This document shows, one piece after another, positions 51,195 through 63,771 of a stretch of 64,000 nt of DNA (position 1 is the first letter of the stretch; each line of letters begins with the position of its first letter). The position numbers and the translations under genes were made by a program. The notes below the pieces were generated by a model, which was not told where the DNA came from, did no database searches, and worked only from the letters and a program-made list of their open reading frames with translations. The DNA comes from Porphyra umbilicalis (Eukaryota; Rhodophyta; Bangiophyceae; Bangiales; Bangiaceae), in the NCBI GenBank assembly GCA_002049455.2, contig KV918791.1, positions 1 through 64,000 on the forward strand, in the 5' to 3' direction.

Positions 51195-54112
51195 CCGGGC
51201 GTGACACAGACCGGCAAAGAGAGGCAAGAATGAGGAGGGGGCGTGGAAGGCGGGAGGTAGAGGGTGCCTACAGGCCAAGGAACTAGCAGACAGCGCACTA
51301 AACAAACGGGCGGCAAGCACATAGGCGTGCACGGCCGGTCGATAGCTCTGCGCCCACGGCCGGCGGGAGCGAAAATTGGTTAAATAAACTTCGTCACAGG
51401 TGAGCAGGGGGTACGTGGGGGTCGCAGTCGGAGGCGGCGACTTTCTATCGGACTGCGCCCAGTCAGCGGGATTGCCGCTGCCATCGCCGCTGCCTGCAAC
51501 AGGCAGCGCCTCTGCCTAGCCGCTGGCGGCAGTCGGCCTCCCCTGGACACACCCAAGTGTAACCCCCGCCGCGATGGCCGGCCGGCAGAGCCCCACCTTT
51601 TGCAGGAGACTTCTCGTCCGCACGCTTGCGCACGCATCCTCACAGCCCTGGTGCCCCCCCCCCCCCCCTCCCACACATTGATAGAGAGGCTGTCAGACTG
51701 AGACAACCCCCCTGACCCGCCGTGGATACCATCATGGTGGGTGACAGAGGTAGCTCCAGGTGCCACCCCCTGAATGTTGAACCGCTGGAGGTTGCCGCCC
51801 TTGGCGTAGGTAGCTTCGCCCGCTGCTTTGCTGCGGTCGGGGTGAGAGGCAGCCCCGCTCACGAACGTGCGCACACGTCGCACGGACCCAATGGGTGGGG
51901 TTGCCGGCGGGCGACGGGTATACGAACCAAACGCACCGCCAGTCAACCCTCACGATCCGACACCTTGCCGCCGAGCAGCACCGACGTCCGTGAAAACTGC
52001 ACAGATGAACCTCGGGAAAGAGCTGATGAGAGGGGAGGGGGGCAAAATAACAAAGAAAACATGGGAAAAAAGAAGGGTGATGGTCACCTACCGGGGGAGC
52101 GCTCGTCACCAGGCCGCAGCATTACCCGCTCAAAGTCACCCACCGACACCCCCCACCCTCCCTCACCGATAGGCTCTCGCGGCGCACCGTGCGAGGCACC
52201 ATAAGGTGCAAAAGCTGACCGCCCGGGCTCGCTCATACCCACACTACCCGCCAGCTGCCATCGCCTGTCCACCTACTGAGCATTGTTTCCTCGGGTTGGA
52301 GCCGGCGTGTGCCACCACGCCGGCCGGAAATAGTACTGTGTGGGGGAAGGGGGGTGGGGTCAGACAAGAGAAGAAGCAGATACAATCGTCGCGTACCACA
52401 GGCTAGCGGGCGGTCAGCGCACTGGTGACAGGTAGCGGCCGTCAACAACTACAAGAAGCAGGGGGCTGTGAGACGCCAGAGTCGATACGTGGGTGAGGGG
52501 GGGGGGAGGAGGGGGGGGAGAAGGGAGCCGGATTCCAGTGGACGACGGCCCGCCCTAGATAGAACGGGCAGACGCGACCAGCGCAACACATACTCCGTGT
52601 GCGCACGCGCGGGTCAGCGGCTCCTCCGCGATCACCCTCCGACGCGGCGGCGGAGACCACCTGCTCCCTAGGGTCGCGTTCCCTCAAGGGGAAGGGCGAC
52701 GGCTAAAGATAGAGGACGACACTACAACCGGGAGACGGGGCCACGGCATATGTTGGGCAGAGGGGTCCCCCGCAGGTAGAGGAGAGGGGAATGGGGGGGA
52801 GCTGTTGCAATGCAGGTCGGCCTACGGGGTCGGCACCACTTAGGATAACGTTGCAGTTGCAGAACGTGTGCAGAGAGAGGGCTTGACAGTGGATGATTGG
52901 CTTGCATGCGTCCAAAAAACTCATCCCACTGAACGATTGGCTGATACTGGTCCATGTGGATCACGGATCACACACACAGAACATATATTTTATTGCATAC
53001 TGACACAACGTTGCCATGAGCTGTTGGGCGTCAATTATCACGTGCCGCGCTCAGAACAGACGCAGCGCAGAGCACAGTGCAAACCCCTGGTTGCTACACT
53101 GAACCAGGGCTAGGGTGGCAGCGTGAGCGGCGCAGCGGCGTCGCCTCGCATTTTTGGAGTCTCCTCGCTGTAGCTACCGCTAATTGATGTGGGTGTGCGC
53201 ACTGCGAAGTTTTTCTCGGAGGAGCCCGCGGCGGGGAGGCACGGTCGGAGGGGCGGGCACCGCCACGGTTGTGGCCGCAACGCTCTCAGAAAAGCGCATA
53301 TCGTAGGAGTTCCCATCGCCATTGCCGCCAGGCGTGACGCTCCGCCGCGGGCGGTAGTCAGTACCCCGACGAGAGATATCCAGTGCCCAGCACTGCCGCG
53401 CACCGACCTCTCCAGGGCCGGTGGACCATGTGGTGGGCCGCGTCGTAGCAAGATCCCCACCCCGCAGATGACCGGCAGCACCGCTCTCGATCCCTGTGCT
53501 GCATTCTCGTCCGAGGCGCGGCCCATGTCGCAGTACTAGAAACCATGTCGAGAAGCAAGAGATTCTCATGTTCATTGGCGGCCGCGGCTGCTGCCGCGCT
53601 GCAGGCCGTGTTCATGGGTGGCATCACGGCGAGAAAAGCACATCCTCGGTCAGTGTGGCTTCTCAACGGCGGATGAAGGTGGTCGCCGGGCCTGTGGCAG
53701 CGCCCGCCGTGAGCATCTTTTTGGAGAGCAGTATGTGATCTATGGGGAGGGAAGGGAGTGGCGGTCTCCACCGGGCGTCCGAGCCGGGAGGGAAGGGCTC
53801 GCAGCGGTGCTTCCTATCCCGTCATCTCCCGACGGGCGACAGAGGCGCGACGTCCGCGCGCCCGTGCTACGTGGGATTCAACGTCGCGGCAAGAGGTCTT
53901 GAGAAATCCCTACAGTCGAGACATCAACCGACATCCCGGAAGAGAATCTCGCTCGGAGTCGCGCGTTCCCCGACGAACATTAATCTCATGCATTCTCCGC
54001 CGACGACCCGATTCGCTCTCATGGGTTCTCCCTTTGCTGGGCGACGTTTTCAGTTCTCATATGATAACCATTTGAAGTCCTGTGAAGGGCGAGGAGACCG
54101 CCCCAGACGGCT
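51195..54112. other. Gene-poor region right of the Tnp2-like element
   Basis: About 2.9 kb, balanced composition. No frame has a recognisable domain; the longest are about 100-190 codons with no motif. There are C/G runs at 51656-51667 and 52499-52519. Near 51507 lies a small hairpin, gctgcctg-caa-caggcagc. I see nothing else. Confidence 0.4.
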
Positions 54113-55066
54113 CTCAGGCCTGTTCTCAGTCACGCTTCGTGTGACGGAACGCCGGATGTACCGCGATTCTATTGGTCGAGAAGCGAAAGACAGGGCTACA
54201 AGGCGCCACATTGTACGCCACATGAAGCAACCTACGTAAACGTTTCGCGTAGGTTGCTTCATGTGACCACATGTGGCGGCCGCCGCGGTCTCGCAATGCA
54301 TTTCGAAACGGCTGTCACTTGCTGCGCAATTATGTGTGGATCGCACAAGAAATCCAAGGCTGTCAGTCACCCGCCAATTCAACTCTGACGCTTCGCGACA
54401 AGACGCAAGCAGCGCCAGCATGCGTCGGTCCGAGCCACCCGTGCCAGGCACACCAACGGGTCCCAGCACCCCGCTCGTAGCGGCCACCCCCGCTCTTGGC
54501 GGTCATCTCCGATCATCCCCCCCCCCAACGCATTTCGCGCCCGCCCTGGCCGGCCGCAGCGTTCAAGATGCCACTCCTTCTTGTTCCAGCACGTGTGAGT
54601 CGCGGTGGTTCATAGCCGCGGACATTTTATGACGGTAGTGGTGCGGTGAACGAGATGCGAGACCCTGAAGGCCCTGGGATGCACCGGGTCGCTCGCCAGT
54701 CGAGTAGAAAGCGGTCCCCGGAGCAATGAGCTTCACAATTTTTCGCTCCCCCCATCTCACATCAGCTACCACTCGCGCGCTCTTTGTCGCATATCCCTTT
54801 TTTTCCCCAGCCCGTCTTCCTCCTTCTCCCTCCTGCGTCGCTTCCTCCACTCCTCAAGCACGGCGCACGCTTGGAACTGCCTGGGTGAACCCGCATCAAT
54901 CCGATCGTAGCTCAAGAGAACCATTCGAATTGATTTGGACTTGTACATGTGTTTATAAAGTCACCTCAAAAGTGTCGTTCGTGTCTGCGCGCAGCGTTCT
55001 CACTTCGCTGCGCCGTCACATGAATGTGGCGTCACACGAAGCGCGACTGAGAACGGGCCTCAGGCA
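54113..55066. repeat. Inverted pair flanking about 0.95 kb
   Basis: About 25 bp at 54121-54147 (gttctcagtcacgcttcgtg, then tgacg) recur inverted near 55030-55055 with one mismatch (cgtcacacgaagcgcgactg, then agaac). The right copy also pairs imperfectly with 54995-55020. The pair could be terminal repeats of a small non-autonomous element or two copies of one hairpin-type MITE. No gene lies between. Confidence 0.55.
54219..54265. repeat. Perfect hairpin, 18-bp stem, 11-nt loop
   Basis: Arms cacatgaagcaacctacg (54219-54236) and its complement (54248-54265), loop taaacgtttcg. Pairing continues imperfectly outward through gccacat / atgtggc to about 54204-54281. Confidence 0.8.
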
Positions 55067-55118
55067 CGACCGGGTGCCCACCTGTGGACTGAGGGTCATT
55101 CCAAGCAACTCGATCCTT

Positions 55119-55204
55119 CGTAACATCGAGTTTGCGACGTCACATGTGACGGCTCTGTCCAATCAAACGCGTGCATCCCGCGTCGCAAACTCGGCGATGT
55201 TACG
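55119..55204. repeat. Inverted repeat with 3-nt bulge
   Basis: gtaacatcgagtttgcgacg (from 55120) pairs with 55181-55203, the right arm having three extra bases (ccg). An inner cgtcacatgtgacg palindrome (about 55137-55150) lies within the loop. Confidence 0.7.
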
Positions 55205-55298
55205 CTGTGGCTCGGGGAGAAATCGGGTCGAGCCACCACATCGTCACCTCGTCACACAGTGTGACGGAATTGCACACTTGCTACTTAGGGCAGTGAGC

Positions 55299-55360
55299 GG
55301 CGGCGACAATGTTGCTTTCCGAGAGAATATCACCACAACCAGTGCAACATTGTCGCCGCC
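55299..55360. repeat. Perfect inverted repeat, 17-bp arms, 28-nt loop
   Basis: ggcggcgacaatgttgc at 55299-55315 is exactly complementary to 55344-55360. Confidence 0.75.
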
Positions 55361-57975
55361 TCGCGGCACCTGGGCCTCGGGGCCGACGCGGCGCGCTACC
55401 CCGCTGTCTACGGGTTGACATGCAGCCCCCCCTCGTGCTACCTGAGCAGCTTTCTCCGCGTGGCTGTTCGCGCCCTTTTTCTCGTTCGTCGCTCGGCGAT
55501 GGCGCTCCTCTTTGCTGCGCAACTGCCGGGCATGCGAGCAGCCGAGACATGTCTTCTCCTGCCCGCGCCCACGCTACCTGAAGACGGAAGTGCCGCGCGC
55601 AGGCGCAACGAGGGGGGGGGTGGGGGGGTTGGCGTGTGGCGCTCTGAAGCAGTCGGGGGGGGGAAGAGCGGCTGTCAGAGCGGTAGGAAAGGGTGCGTGG
55701 TGGGCCGATTTGTCCTGCTGCAGCCCTTTAAACGGTCGCGCCCAGCGGGTGCTGGCAGAGAAGCAGCGACACTGCCCACTGCCACTCACCTCTAGAGCGG
55801 CAGCCCCCCACACCACACCTCTCTAGTGCCCCGCCACTTACGAACCTCCTCTACGGTACAACGGCACCCTCCCACATGGCCTCATGTCGTTCATGTGCAT
55901 CGCTCGGGCAGAGCAGTCGCCGTAGCTGACGCGCACAGCGCAGAAAGACGCCGGGTGTGTCGCTGAGGGGGAGCGATATGAGCCGAGCACCGCACTGGTG
56001 CAGGTGTAGACGGCGGCCGCGGAATGGCTGACAGCCAGCTGATCGTGCGCATCGTGCCAACACGACATGGCTGGATGGGTGGGTGCAGCAGGGACGGATA
56101 AAAGCGTGAGTGGGTGCGCGAGGAGGCTTTGGGGACGAGTGTAGGTGGGTTCCAAGAGCGATGGTCGAGGCGCTCTTCGCCAAACGCGCGCCCGTTGCGT
56201 ACTTCGTGCATGAAGTTCAATGACGGATAAGACAATTGTAGATGGTCGATCTATTTTCAATGATCCGGGGATGTGGGGCACGATCGGCCAGTCCACGAAA
56301 CAGCACCCTTGTGTGACGTCACAAACTCTAGCGCAGAGTTGCTTGGAATGACCCTGAGGCCTGGTCCGGGACACAGGAACAGGTTTGTGACGGGTGTTTG
56401 TTACGCAGGTACCACGCACTACACTGTTGGGGGCATTCTGGGACACCAGCTGGGAGGTAGGTTTGTGATGGCCAGGAATTAAACGTTCCATTCATAATTG
56501 CGTTCGCACCATTGACTGCTGGCCGTGCCTTGGTTCGTCGGCTTGAGAGGTGATTGATCAGCTCCCACCGCATGGTCCCACGCCGTGTCGACACGCTCTG
56601 CAGTGGGGGGTGGACCAAGCCGTACGACTGACCACTACGCCTGCTCGCCCCAGAGAAGCGAGGGTTTACCGGTGTGTGACCGTGCTGTGGCCGGACGCAA
56701 CTTCGAGGTGGGCTACTGCCGACCGGGGCGGGTGTGGGCCCCGAGAGCAGGCACAGTTGTTTCACCTCCGAGGTGCGTCGCGAGCACTGCGAGAGAGTAT
56801 GGAGTCGTTGGGAGAGTCCGCGGATAAGGCATTTACGCTAAACATGCATCTCGCTGCTGCTTTGGTTGGGTCTGGGCGTGTGGAGGCACAATGCGCTTGA
56901 ACACTTGAACGCTTGAACAGACGCAGAGTGTGGATCCAAGCAGACAAACAGTCAAACGAGAATCGAGGGAGGCAGCTCGAAGTGTCTGATGATGTGAAAA
57001 ACGGTCGTGACCAGTCGATCCGTGCTCCGGCGCCTGCATCCTCTGCTGTCGGTCCCACTCGGCCCGCCCCCCCCCGCCGCCGGTCCCCTCACAGAGCGCA
57101 ACCGAAACAAACGTGCGGATGGTGGCGGGACACACTCGTCATGGATGCGATTGATACGAAACCGGCCAATGCAGCAGGCCGCGTGCAGCCTCTGTGCGTG
57201 CCTTGCGCGGGTGCACCGGTACAGACCGCTCCTTTGAATGCCGCGGCGGCGCGCCGGCGGCCAGCCGCGACCTGTATGAGTTTACCTGTGCTCATAATCA
57301 ATCGCGACCGAGAGTTCCGGCTTCATTCCTTTAAGCGCCTCACGAAATCCTCCAGGCAGCCAGGCAGGCCTGCCTCGTCACACGGCTTTGGTCGAGTGGC
57401 GCAGTCCAGGCATGCTCAGGATCGACCTGGCGAACCCAGACGCGTGACTGATTTCAACCAACCAGCGTTCGACGATGTTCGTCACAAACGCTATCACAAA
57501 CGCCTGCCTGTGTCCCGGAACGGGCCTGAGAGGCTGCCGTCCCGGGCACAGACAGGGGGCGTTGACGGAGGGCACTTGCAGCAACGAGTGGACGGGACGA
57601 TGAGCGCGCGCTCGCGAATGAGTGCCAGCCGGGAGGGCCCCCGATCACCGAGCCGGATCAACGGTGTGTGGTCCCGACCGCGGTCGATCGGCCGGATCTG
57701 CAATGTTACGGGCACTTGGCGCCAACAGGACGGCCTCAACCCTCGCCACCCCGACCGTCTCCGTTTATTTTCGAGCATACGAGGGCCCTGGAGAGCAAAA
57801 GATGCGCCTTTCTCTGGGCTTTTTGTTGGTTTGTTTTCTCCCCCTTCGCTGTTGTATTCTTGTAGCAGCGCCGAAGGAGAGAAAAAAAGCAGAAAAAAGA
57901 CGGGCAAATGAGCTGGAATCGACGATTCCGGTGATCCAGCTTTGCGTCGCTGATCCAGAATTGCGTCAGGGACAG
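55361..57975. other. 2.6 kb without a supportable gene
   Basis: Balanced composition, short overlapping frames, no domain. A frame at 56913-57911 (332 codons) opens but is Arg/Pro-rich with no motif. No tRNA or other RNA gene was noticed. Confidence 0.4.
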
Positions 57976-58057
57976 TACAGTCATTATTCGCTTATGTGCC
58001 ATTCACTTGTAGAGCATGCTCTCCAAGTGAATGGCACATAAGCGAATAATGACTGTA
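57976..58057. repeat. Perfect hairpin, 34-bp stem
   Basis: Arms 57976-58009 (start tacagtcattattcgcttat) and 58024-58057 are exact complements. The 14-nt loop itself contains a 12-bp palindrome (agagcatgctct). The whole thus folds as one 80-nt near-continuous stem with one mismatch, longer than is usual for a terminator hairpin. Confidence 0.9.
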
Positions 58058-59110
58058 GCCTGTTGGGGCCAAATGTCGACCAGCTTCAGAAATGTTGACC
58101 ACACTCGAGTCCGCTGCTTCAGGCGCTGAGCGGCGATTCCACCCCGAGTCGTCATGCCGTTCAGCGTACGTCTATATACCAAGTCCACCCATGACGACGT
58201 CGATACAGATGTGAGCACCGCTCCGGACCTATACCAAGGTAGTGTGTCTTGTCGATTTTATGAGAAAAAATGACGTCCAGAGCATGAAGGGTATGCTCGT
58301 AGCACAATTTTCCGTGTTTGTTTATTACTTCTCTGGGACGTCGACGGGTGCCACAGGAGACCCTGCAAGCCACCCCCACTCCAGAATATTGATTGCGGTA
58401 GTGCAATGACAGTGATTGATTGGTGCAGATCGCCCGATGTCATGAACCCAGTGCCGTCATTGGCCGGGAAGGCTGGTCGACATTATCGGGTATTTTTCCA
58501 CTGTCAGACTTGCTTCTTCTGCTCATAGCTCACGGACATGGTAGGCACTGACGAAGAAAAAAACACGACAATGTTAATCTCACTCTCAGCAGCTTCCCAG
58601 TATGCTTTGTTTCTCCTGGAGCGCACTGGTGCCCGTGCTCTGAGAAAAAGTGGTCAACATTTGGCCCGTACTAGCTACCGGGGCGCCCGCGGTCGCCACC
58701 CCCGCGCTGTGGTGCTTAAAGGGGGGTCGCACGCAACCGGCGGATTCGTCGATTTTTGACCGGAAGATGTTGCGGACCCCCCACGCCCAGTTAAGGTGGC
58801 TCCTAGAGCTCTGCGCTTTACATATGACCTACGAAAATGGATTTGCAACGTGCAGAAAGCTGGGTGGCCGAGAAGAAATTGTGTCGCGACACAATTTTCA
58901 TCCTGCCTGAACAGGGCAATGCAGAGGGGGGGGGAGCGGTGCGGCCTCGACTTGATCAAGACCGGAGTCTTGCCGCTAAAACCCCGTCGGCTTTCCATCT
59001 CGCCGCAACCCGCTAGCCGGTCAACGACCCACTGCACGTGTCGCGAACGGGCTGTGGGGCTCTGTACTGTGTGATTTCCAACCGTACAATCACCTGTTGA
59101 GTGATACAGA
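58058..59110. other. Spacer upstream of second transposase-like gene
   Basis: About 1 kb, moderately AT-rich, no domain-bearing frame. It contains a 22-bp loopless palindrome at 58876-58897 (aaattgtgtcg and its complement). Confidence 0.4.
58876..58897. repeat. 22-bp perfect palindrome
   Basis: aaattgtgtcg followed directly by cgacacaattt, about 330 bp upstream of the transposase-like gene. Confidence 0.8.
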
Positions 59111-59206
59111 TTGACGGCAGCAGACTTGCGGCGGGTGTTTCCCGGCAGGGTGTGGGCGTACGAGTGCTCGACGTGCCAACACCTCTTTCTGAAGCCAACA
59201 GCAGGC

Positions 59207-61760
59207 ATGGCGGCCTGGAGAGAGGGTGTGGCGCGCAAGGCGGACGACGACCTGGCGCGAGCCGTCGCGGCGTTGCCCGAATCCCAGTGCCGTAGGGGCA
59301 CCTGCAACACCTGCTCTTGCCACGGGCAACGATCCAAGGGGCGGTCATCAGCCAAGCAAGCTGCCTTGACGCGCCCCCCTCCCCCTGTAGCAGCGTGCGC
59401 CGCTCCTGAATTTTGCTCGAACGTATCTCCCTCACAGGTGCTGGAGCCAACGCAGCCTGTTGGCCCCCCCTCCTACGTTGCCGCCACCTCAGGCAATCGC
59501 CTACCAAGACGCCTGTCCGGAGCCTGCGCGCCGGCCGCCAGCCGCCCACCTGCCTGATTCTCCTGTAAAAGCTGCCCACAACCCCCCCGGTATCCCCATT
59601 GAGCATCCGACTGTCATGCCAAGCCCCGCCCCCGTCACGCCCCATCACCCGGCTGCTCAGACCTGCAAGCAGGTTTTGGAGGCGCTGCTGGCTGGGCAAT
59701 TCACCGGGGCAGAGGACCAGGCGTACTTGGGGAGGATTGCAAGCGCCGTCCTGCTCCATGGCACGCCTAACGTGCTGATATTAACGCGTGGCAACGGCAC
59801 CATTGCCGTCTACACGCGGAGGGTGACGCCCCGTCTGGTGCGTGTCAAGAAGAGCCAGACGAACAAGCGACTGGCGGCTGCGCGAAAGTAGCTGCGGGCG
59901 GCATGCTCAGGCGCTGCTCTCGCGCGAGCGCCCCCTGACGAGGAGGTCGAGGGCGTGGCCGGTGCACCGCCGCGGGGCGCGCCGTCCGCGAAGAAACAAG
60001 TGGGGCTACTGGAGGTTGCAGTGCTGAGCCAGCGAGGGTTTGCTCTAATCCGGCGGATTTTTCGGGGGGCTCGCCTTGGCATGGCCAGCGTTGCCGAGCT
60101 GCGCGGGGCTCGCAAGAGGATGCAGGCTCTGCCGGCGAAGAAGGTCAGAGTCAACATTGCTGGTGCCTACATCGAAAACCTCTTCTTGGCGGTGCAGGAG
60201 CGCGTTTCGTCGCTCTGTGGAGCTGAACAATTCATTGAGCGGCACATCTTCGACGACAATGGCAGGCCCGTGCCCAAGACTACCCTCTTTACAGAAGCCG
60301 ACTCGAGCAACTTGGGCGTGCTGTCCGGCTGCCCCCCGCCTGAGATGAAGGACGCCCACCTTACTTTAGGTTTGGACAAGGGCGGCAGCCCGCCGTCGGT
60401 TAAAGTTGTCGTCTGGCTCATTGATCAGGAGCGCCCGAATGACCCCAACAACACAATTCTCGCTGCTGTTTTTCCATGCGACAAGGACAACTACGACGAC
60501 ATTGACTCGATGCTCAAAACGCTGGTCCCGCAAGTCACAACGCTGCTCGTGGGCGGTCTGCTGGTCGAAGGGGAGAGACGCGCCGTGCGAGTGTTCCCCA
60601 CGGGCGACTATGATGCCCTGTGTACCGTGCTTGGGCACAAGGGTGCGAGCGCGACCATGCCGTCTCTCAAGTGCCTCAGCACTCGAGCACCCAGCTTCGA
60701 GCACGCCACATTGGACGCCCAGTACCTGAAGCTCCAAGACGTCGTCGGCGAGAGGACCCTGCGGATGGCGACGCAGTACTGCAACCTGGAATGGCCGGGG
60801 CAAGGCAGCGGAGGCCGTTGTACCGGCGGCGACACTGCCTCTGAACGCCAATTGGCTCATCTGTCCGTCCAGCGGCGACCTCTCCTGCCTGCTGATCAGC
60901 GGCAGATCGTTGTAATTCCATTGCACATTACCCTTAGTGTGACCGGACGATTACTCGTACTCGCAACCGAATGCGTAATTAAGTGCAACGGAGACGAGGC
61001 CGGGCTGCGCTTCGCGCACCGCTTGGCGGCGTTGCTACGGAAAAACGTGGGCGTGAAGCCAGTTCCCTATCACGGGGGGGGGTTCATCGGCCGCGACTGC
61101 CACCGCATTGGTGACAGCAGTGATGCCATCTCCCAGCTGCTGTTGCCCGACCTGACGGCAGAGTACCACACAGCTCACAAGCACGCGTGGCTGCTCTGGA
61201 ACCGGGTGCGAAAGCCATTGAACCGGGCTGCCGTTGCGACTGCCGAGGAGGTCCGCCCGTTCCGAGCAGACACCACAGCTTTTGTCACGCATCTGAAGCA
61301 GGCGTTCCCGTGGCTGAGCGTTTCACCGAAGCTTCACCTGCTGCTTTGCCACGCTGCCGAATTCATGCAGCGCTATGGGAGCATCGGCTTGTATGGGGAG
61401 CAGGCTATCGAAGCATGGCACGGGCGCTACGGCCAGAGCGCGCGCAAGTATTGCTTTGGCTCTGAGCTGGCGTCGGCGGCGGCCTTTATGCGCGCAATGG
61501 CGCTGGCGCGGGACGCCAGTGAGTCGGACCTGGCGCGGTACGGGCCGACGCGCAAGTCGTCGGCGCGTGCAGCGCGCAATGCTACGAGCGCGGGCGACAA
61601 GCGGAGGCGGGAGAACCGGGAAGTAGTACCGGTTAGTGCAGCCAAAGAAGACAAGGCTGAGAGGGACCGTGAGAAGTGGGCGGATGATTTGCATGCGAAG
61701 GCAGCTGACACCATGCGTGCACAAGTGCGGAGAGAAAACAAGAGAGCACGGAAAAGGTAA
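59207..61760 (+). CDS. DDE-type transposase-like protein with Cys-rich N-terminus (TAG and frame break)
   Basis: The N-terminal frame has a Cys/His cluster, YECSTCQHLF (just upstream of the ATG at 59207) and CRRGTCNTCSCHG, likely zinc-binding. A 7-C run at about 59465-59471 separates it from the next frame, which carries CKQVLEALLAGQFTGAEDQA and LHGTPNVLILTRGNGTIAVY. One in-frame TAG (59889-59891) then interrupts an otherwise continuous frame to 61760. The main domain has LTLGLDKGGSPPSVKVVVWL (first Asp), VRVFPTGDYDALCTVLGHKG (second Asp), VIPLHITLSVTGRLLVL, LSVSPKLHLLLCHAAEFMQR, and IGLYGEQAIEAWHGRYGQSA (Glu). This D-D-E order with the SEQ/GEQ-x-x-E-x-x-H motif is typical of RNase-H-fold transposases found in algae and animals. 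I cannot name the superfamily. The C-tail is basic (RRENKRARKR). Confidence 0.6.
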
Positions 61761-63504
61761 AGGGCTGAGGGGTTGAGCTACACGCGCGAATAACTGGTGA
61801 AACACAACCAGCCTGACGTGTACGGGAGGTCAAACAAAAAAAAAATCAATCGAAATGTCGGGCGGGCGGTGCAGCAGCTGGTGGAAGACGATGGGGCAGT
61901 GGCAGGAAAGTGAGTCGCGAGCGCATCCGACCGATAAGACCCACCGCACACTCCACGAGCCGCGTCTCACACTCACTTGCGTCTTGCCGAGCGCCACCCC
62001 CCCACAGATGTGCCGCCAACCCACTTGCACACACACACAGTTCCCACAGGAAGCAGTATTTACCATCGCATAAGACACACAGAGAAGCGGGCGTGCCGCC
62101 AACCACCACCCACCGCCGACGCACACATACCCTCCACACTCCACGTGCCGTTGTCAACCGCCGCGCGTGCACCCCGACGAGGAAGAGAAAAGAGAGAGGA
62201 ACGGATGGAGTCGCCCGGTCCAGCAGGCGCACGACGACATCGAGCCAGAGCCTGGGGTGGGAGAGAGAAAAGAGATAGAAGCAATGCTGACCAGGAGAAC
62301 AAGGATCAAGGAGGCAACAGGTCCAATCAATACAGGTGGCACGGCATCCGGGGGCGGGCGGGGCGTGGGGGAGGAGGCAACATGCAGAGAGTCAATGGCG
62401 AGGATGTGGTGTGAGAAATCGAGAAGTGCTCAATCATCGTCGAGAGGGTACGCCAGCTCGCCAGACAACGAAGCAGCTCGGGGCGGATGCTCAGACAATA
62501 GGCGGGCACCGTACTTGGGTGGCCGTCTGCCGCAGTGCGCAACAGGAGGTGGCCGTGATGGCGTGCACACCATGGTGAAGCAATGGAAACCATGAGCGCG
62601 CGGGCGACGTAAGCTCAAGTGTGCTCACGGCGCCTCGGCAAGCAGCGAGCAATCGCCTCGTGCGTTGTGAGTCGAACGGTTGCAGCTGTGTCCCACCCAG
62701 CTGGGGCCGTCGCTTCGTGCACACTGGCCGTGTCCTGGAAAAAGCGCGCAAACGGGCAGCCACGTTGTTTTCGCCTCCAGATCTGGCTCGAAATCCCTTC
62801 ATATTCAACATCAAACTGACAGCACAAAAGAGAGCCAATAGATGGCGAGAATTGTGCTTCTATACCAATGGCTGGCCAGATTTGCACTAAGAGCCGCTCC
62901 AAAGTGTACTAACTCGGCGTGCCCCCCAGCACGACACCATACTCGACGGCTTTCGACCTATTTAACCTCAAATGGCTGCGTTATATGTTTCCTGGAACCC
63001 GTCAGAACTGTCCTTACACCTCCCGAAGCGTCTGAATGCGACTCGATTAGCTTCGGGCATGGCGAGCGCGGAATCACTCCACTGTGCGCTTCACGAGGCA
63101 AGCGCAAAAGTCTGTAGCGCCTCCCTGCGCAGACATGTGGCAGCTGTCCACAATTGATCGCCCGGGGCTGTGCAAGCTGGCGGGGTCAGGCGATCTCCCC
63201 CTGTGTCATCACAGTAAGCCGAGAAGAAGATGGCGGTGACCTTTGACGCCAAGGAGACTCAAGCTGACTGCCCACCACGTCCCGCCATGCCCGTCCACTC
63301 CCTGGTACACTCCCTGGTGCCCTACGATGCCCCGTCCCGCGACGCCACATCGAGGATCACAGCACCAGAACCGTAACTATTGGTCTACATCAGAGCCTTC
63401 CCCCACTACGCCCCGCCGCGCCCCTGCAGGCTGTGGTGCGCCACTCACTTTGCCACGCAAAGACCCCAACATGCGACGGGCACGTCGTCGCCCACGGCGG
63501 AGGT
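61761..63504. other. Region downstream of the transposase-like gene
   Basis: About 1.7 kb, balanced composition, with an A9-10 run near 61838 and a purine-rich stretch at 62170-62300 on the plus strand. No domain or RNA gene is recognised, nor any clear terminal repeat of the element. Confidence 0.4.
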
Positions 63505-63589
63505 GCCGCTGTTCACTGTGACGTCCTCCCCGTGATCGCCCTGGTACGGGAGCCAATCCTCACGCCTGTCCACGTCATTATTGGCACCC

Positions 63590-63771
63590 ACGCCGTCATC
63601 CGCCACAACGTCGGCGCCATCAGCGTCCCCATATCTGCGCCTGGTACAGCCATCAGCGCCCACACAACTGGTGACGTGGGCGTTGTCGTCGGCTCCCAAA
63701 CCGTCAACCGCCACGACGTCGGCGCCATCAGCGCCCAGCTCTCCGCACCCGGTACAGGCATCGCTGGCCAC
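63590..63771 (+). repeat. Two tandem copies of an about 108-bp unit
   Basis: cgccacaacgtcggcgccat at about 63600 recurs as cgccacgacgtcggcgccat at about 63708, and similarity runs on through cctggtacagccatc / acccggtacaggcatc. The period is a multiple of three. In one plus frame both copies translate alike (NVGAISVPISAPGTAIS and DVGAISAQLSAPGTGIA). It is perhaps the remnant of a repeat-bearing ORF; the frame ends at 63798. Confidence 0.65.

Noticed and set aside
51722..52204. 160-codon plus frame right of the transposase
   Set aside because: No domain, many competing short frames, composition not codon-like.
54113..58057. CRISPR array or bacterial terminator series
   Set aside because: The hairpins are unrelated in sequence and irregularly spaced, and the surrounding genes are eukaryotic.
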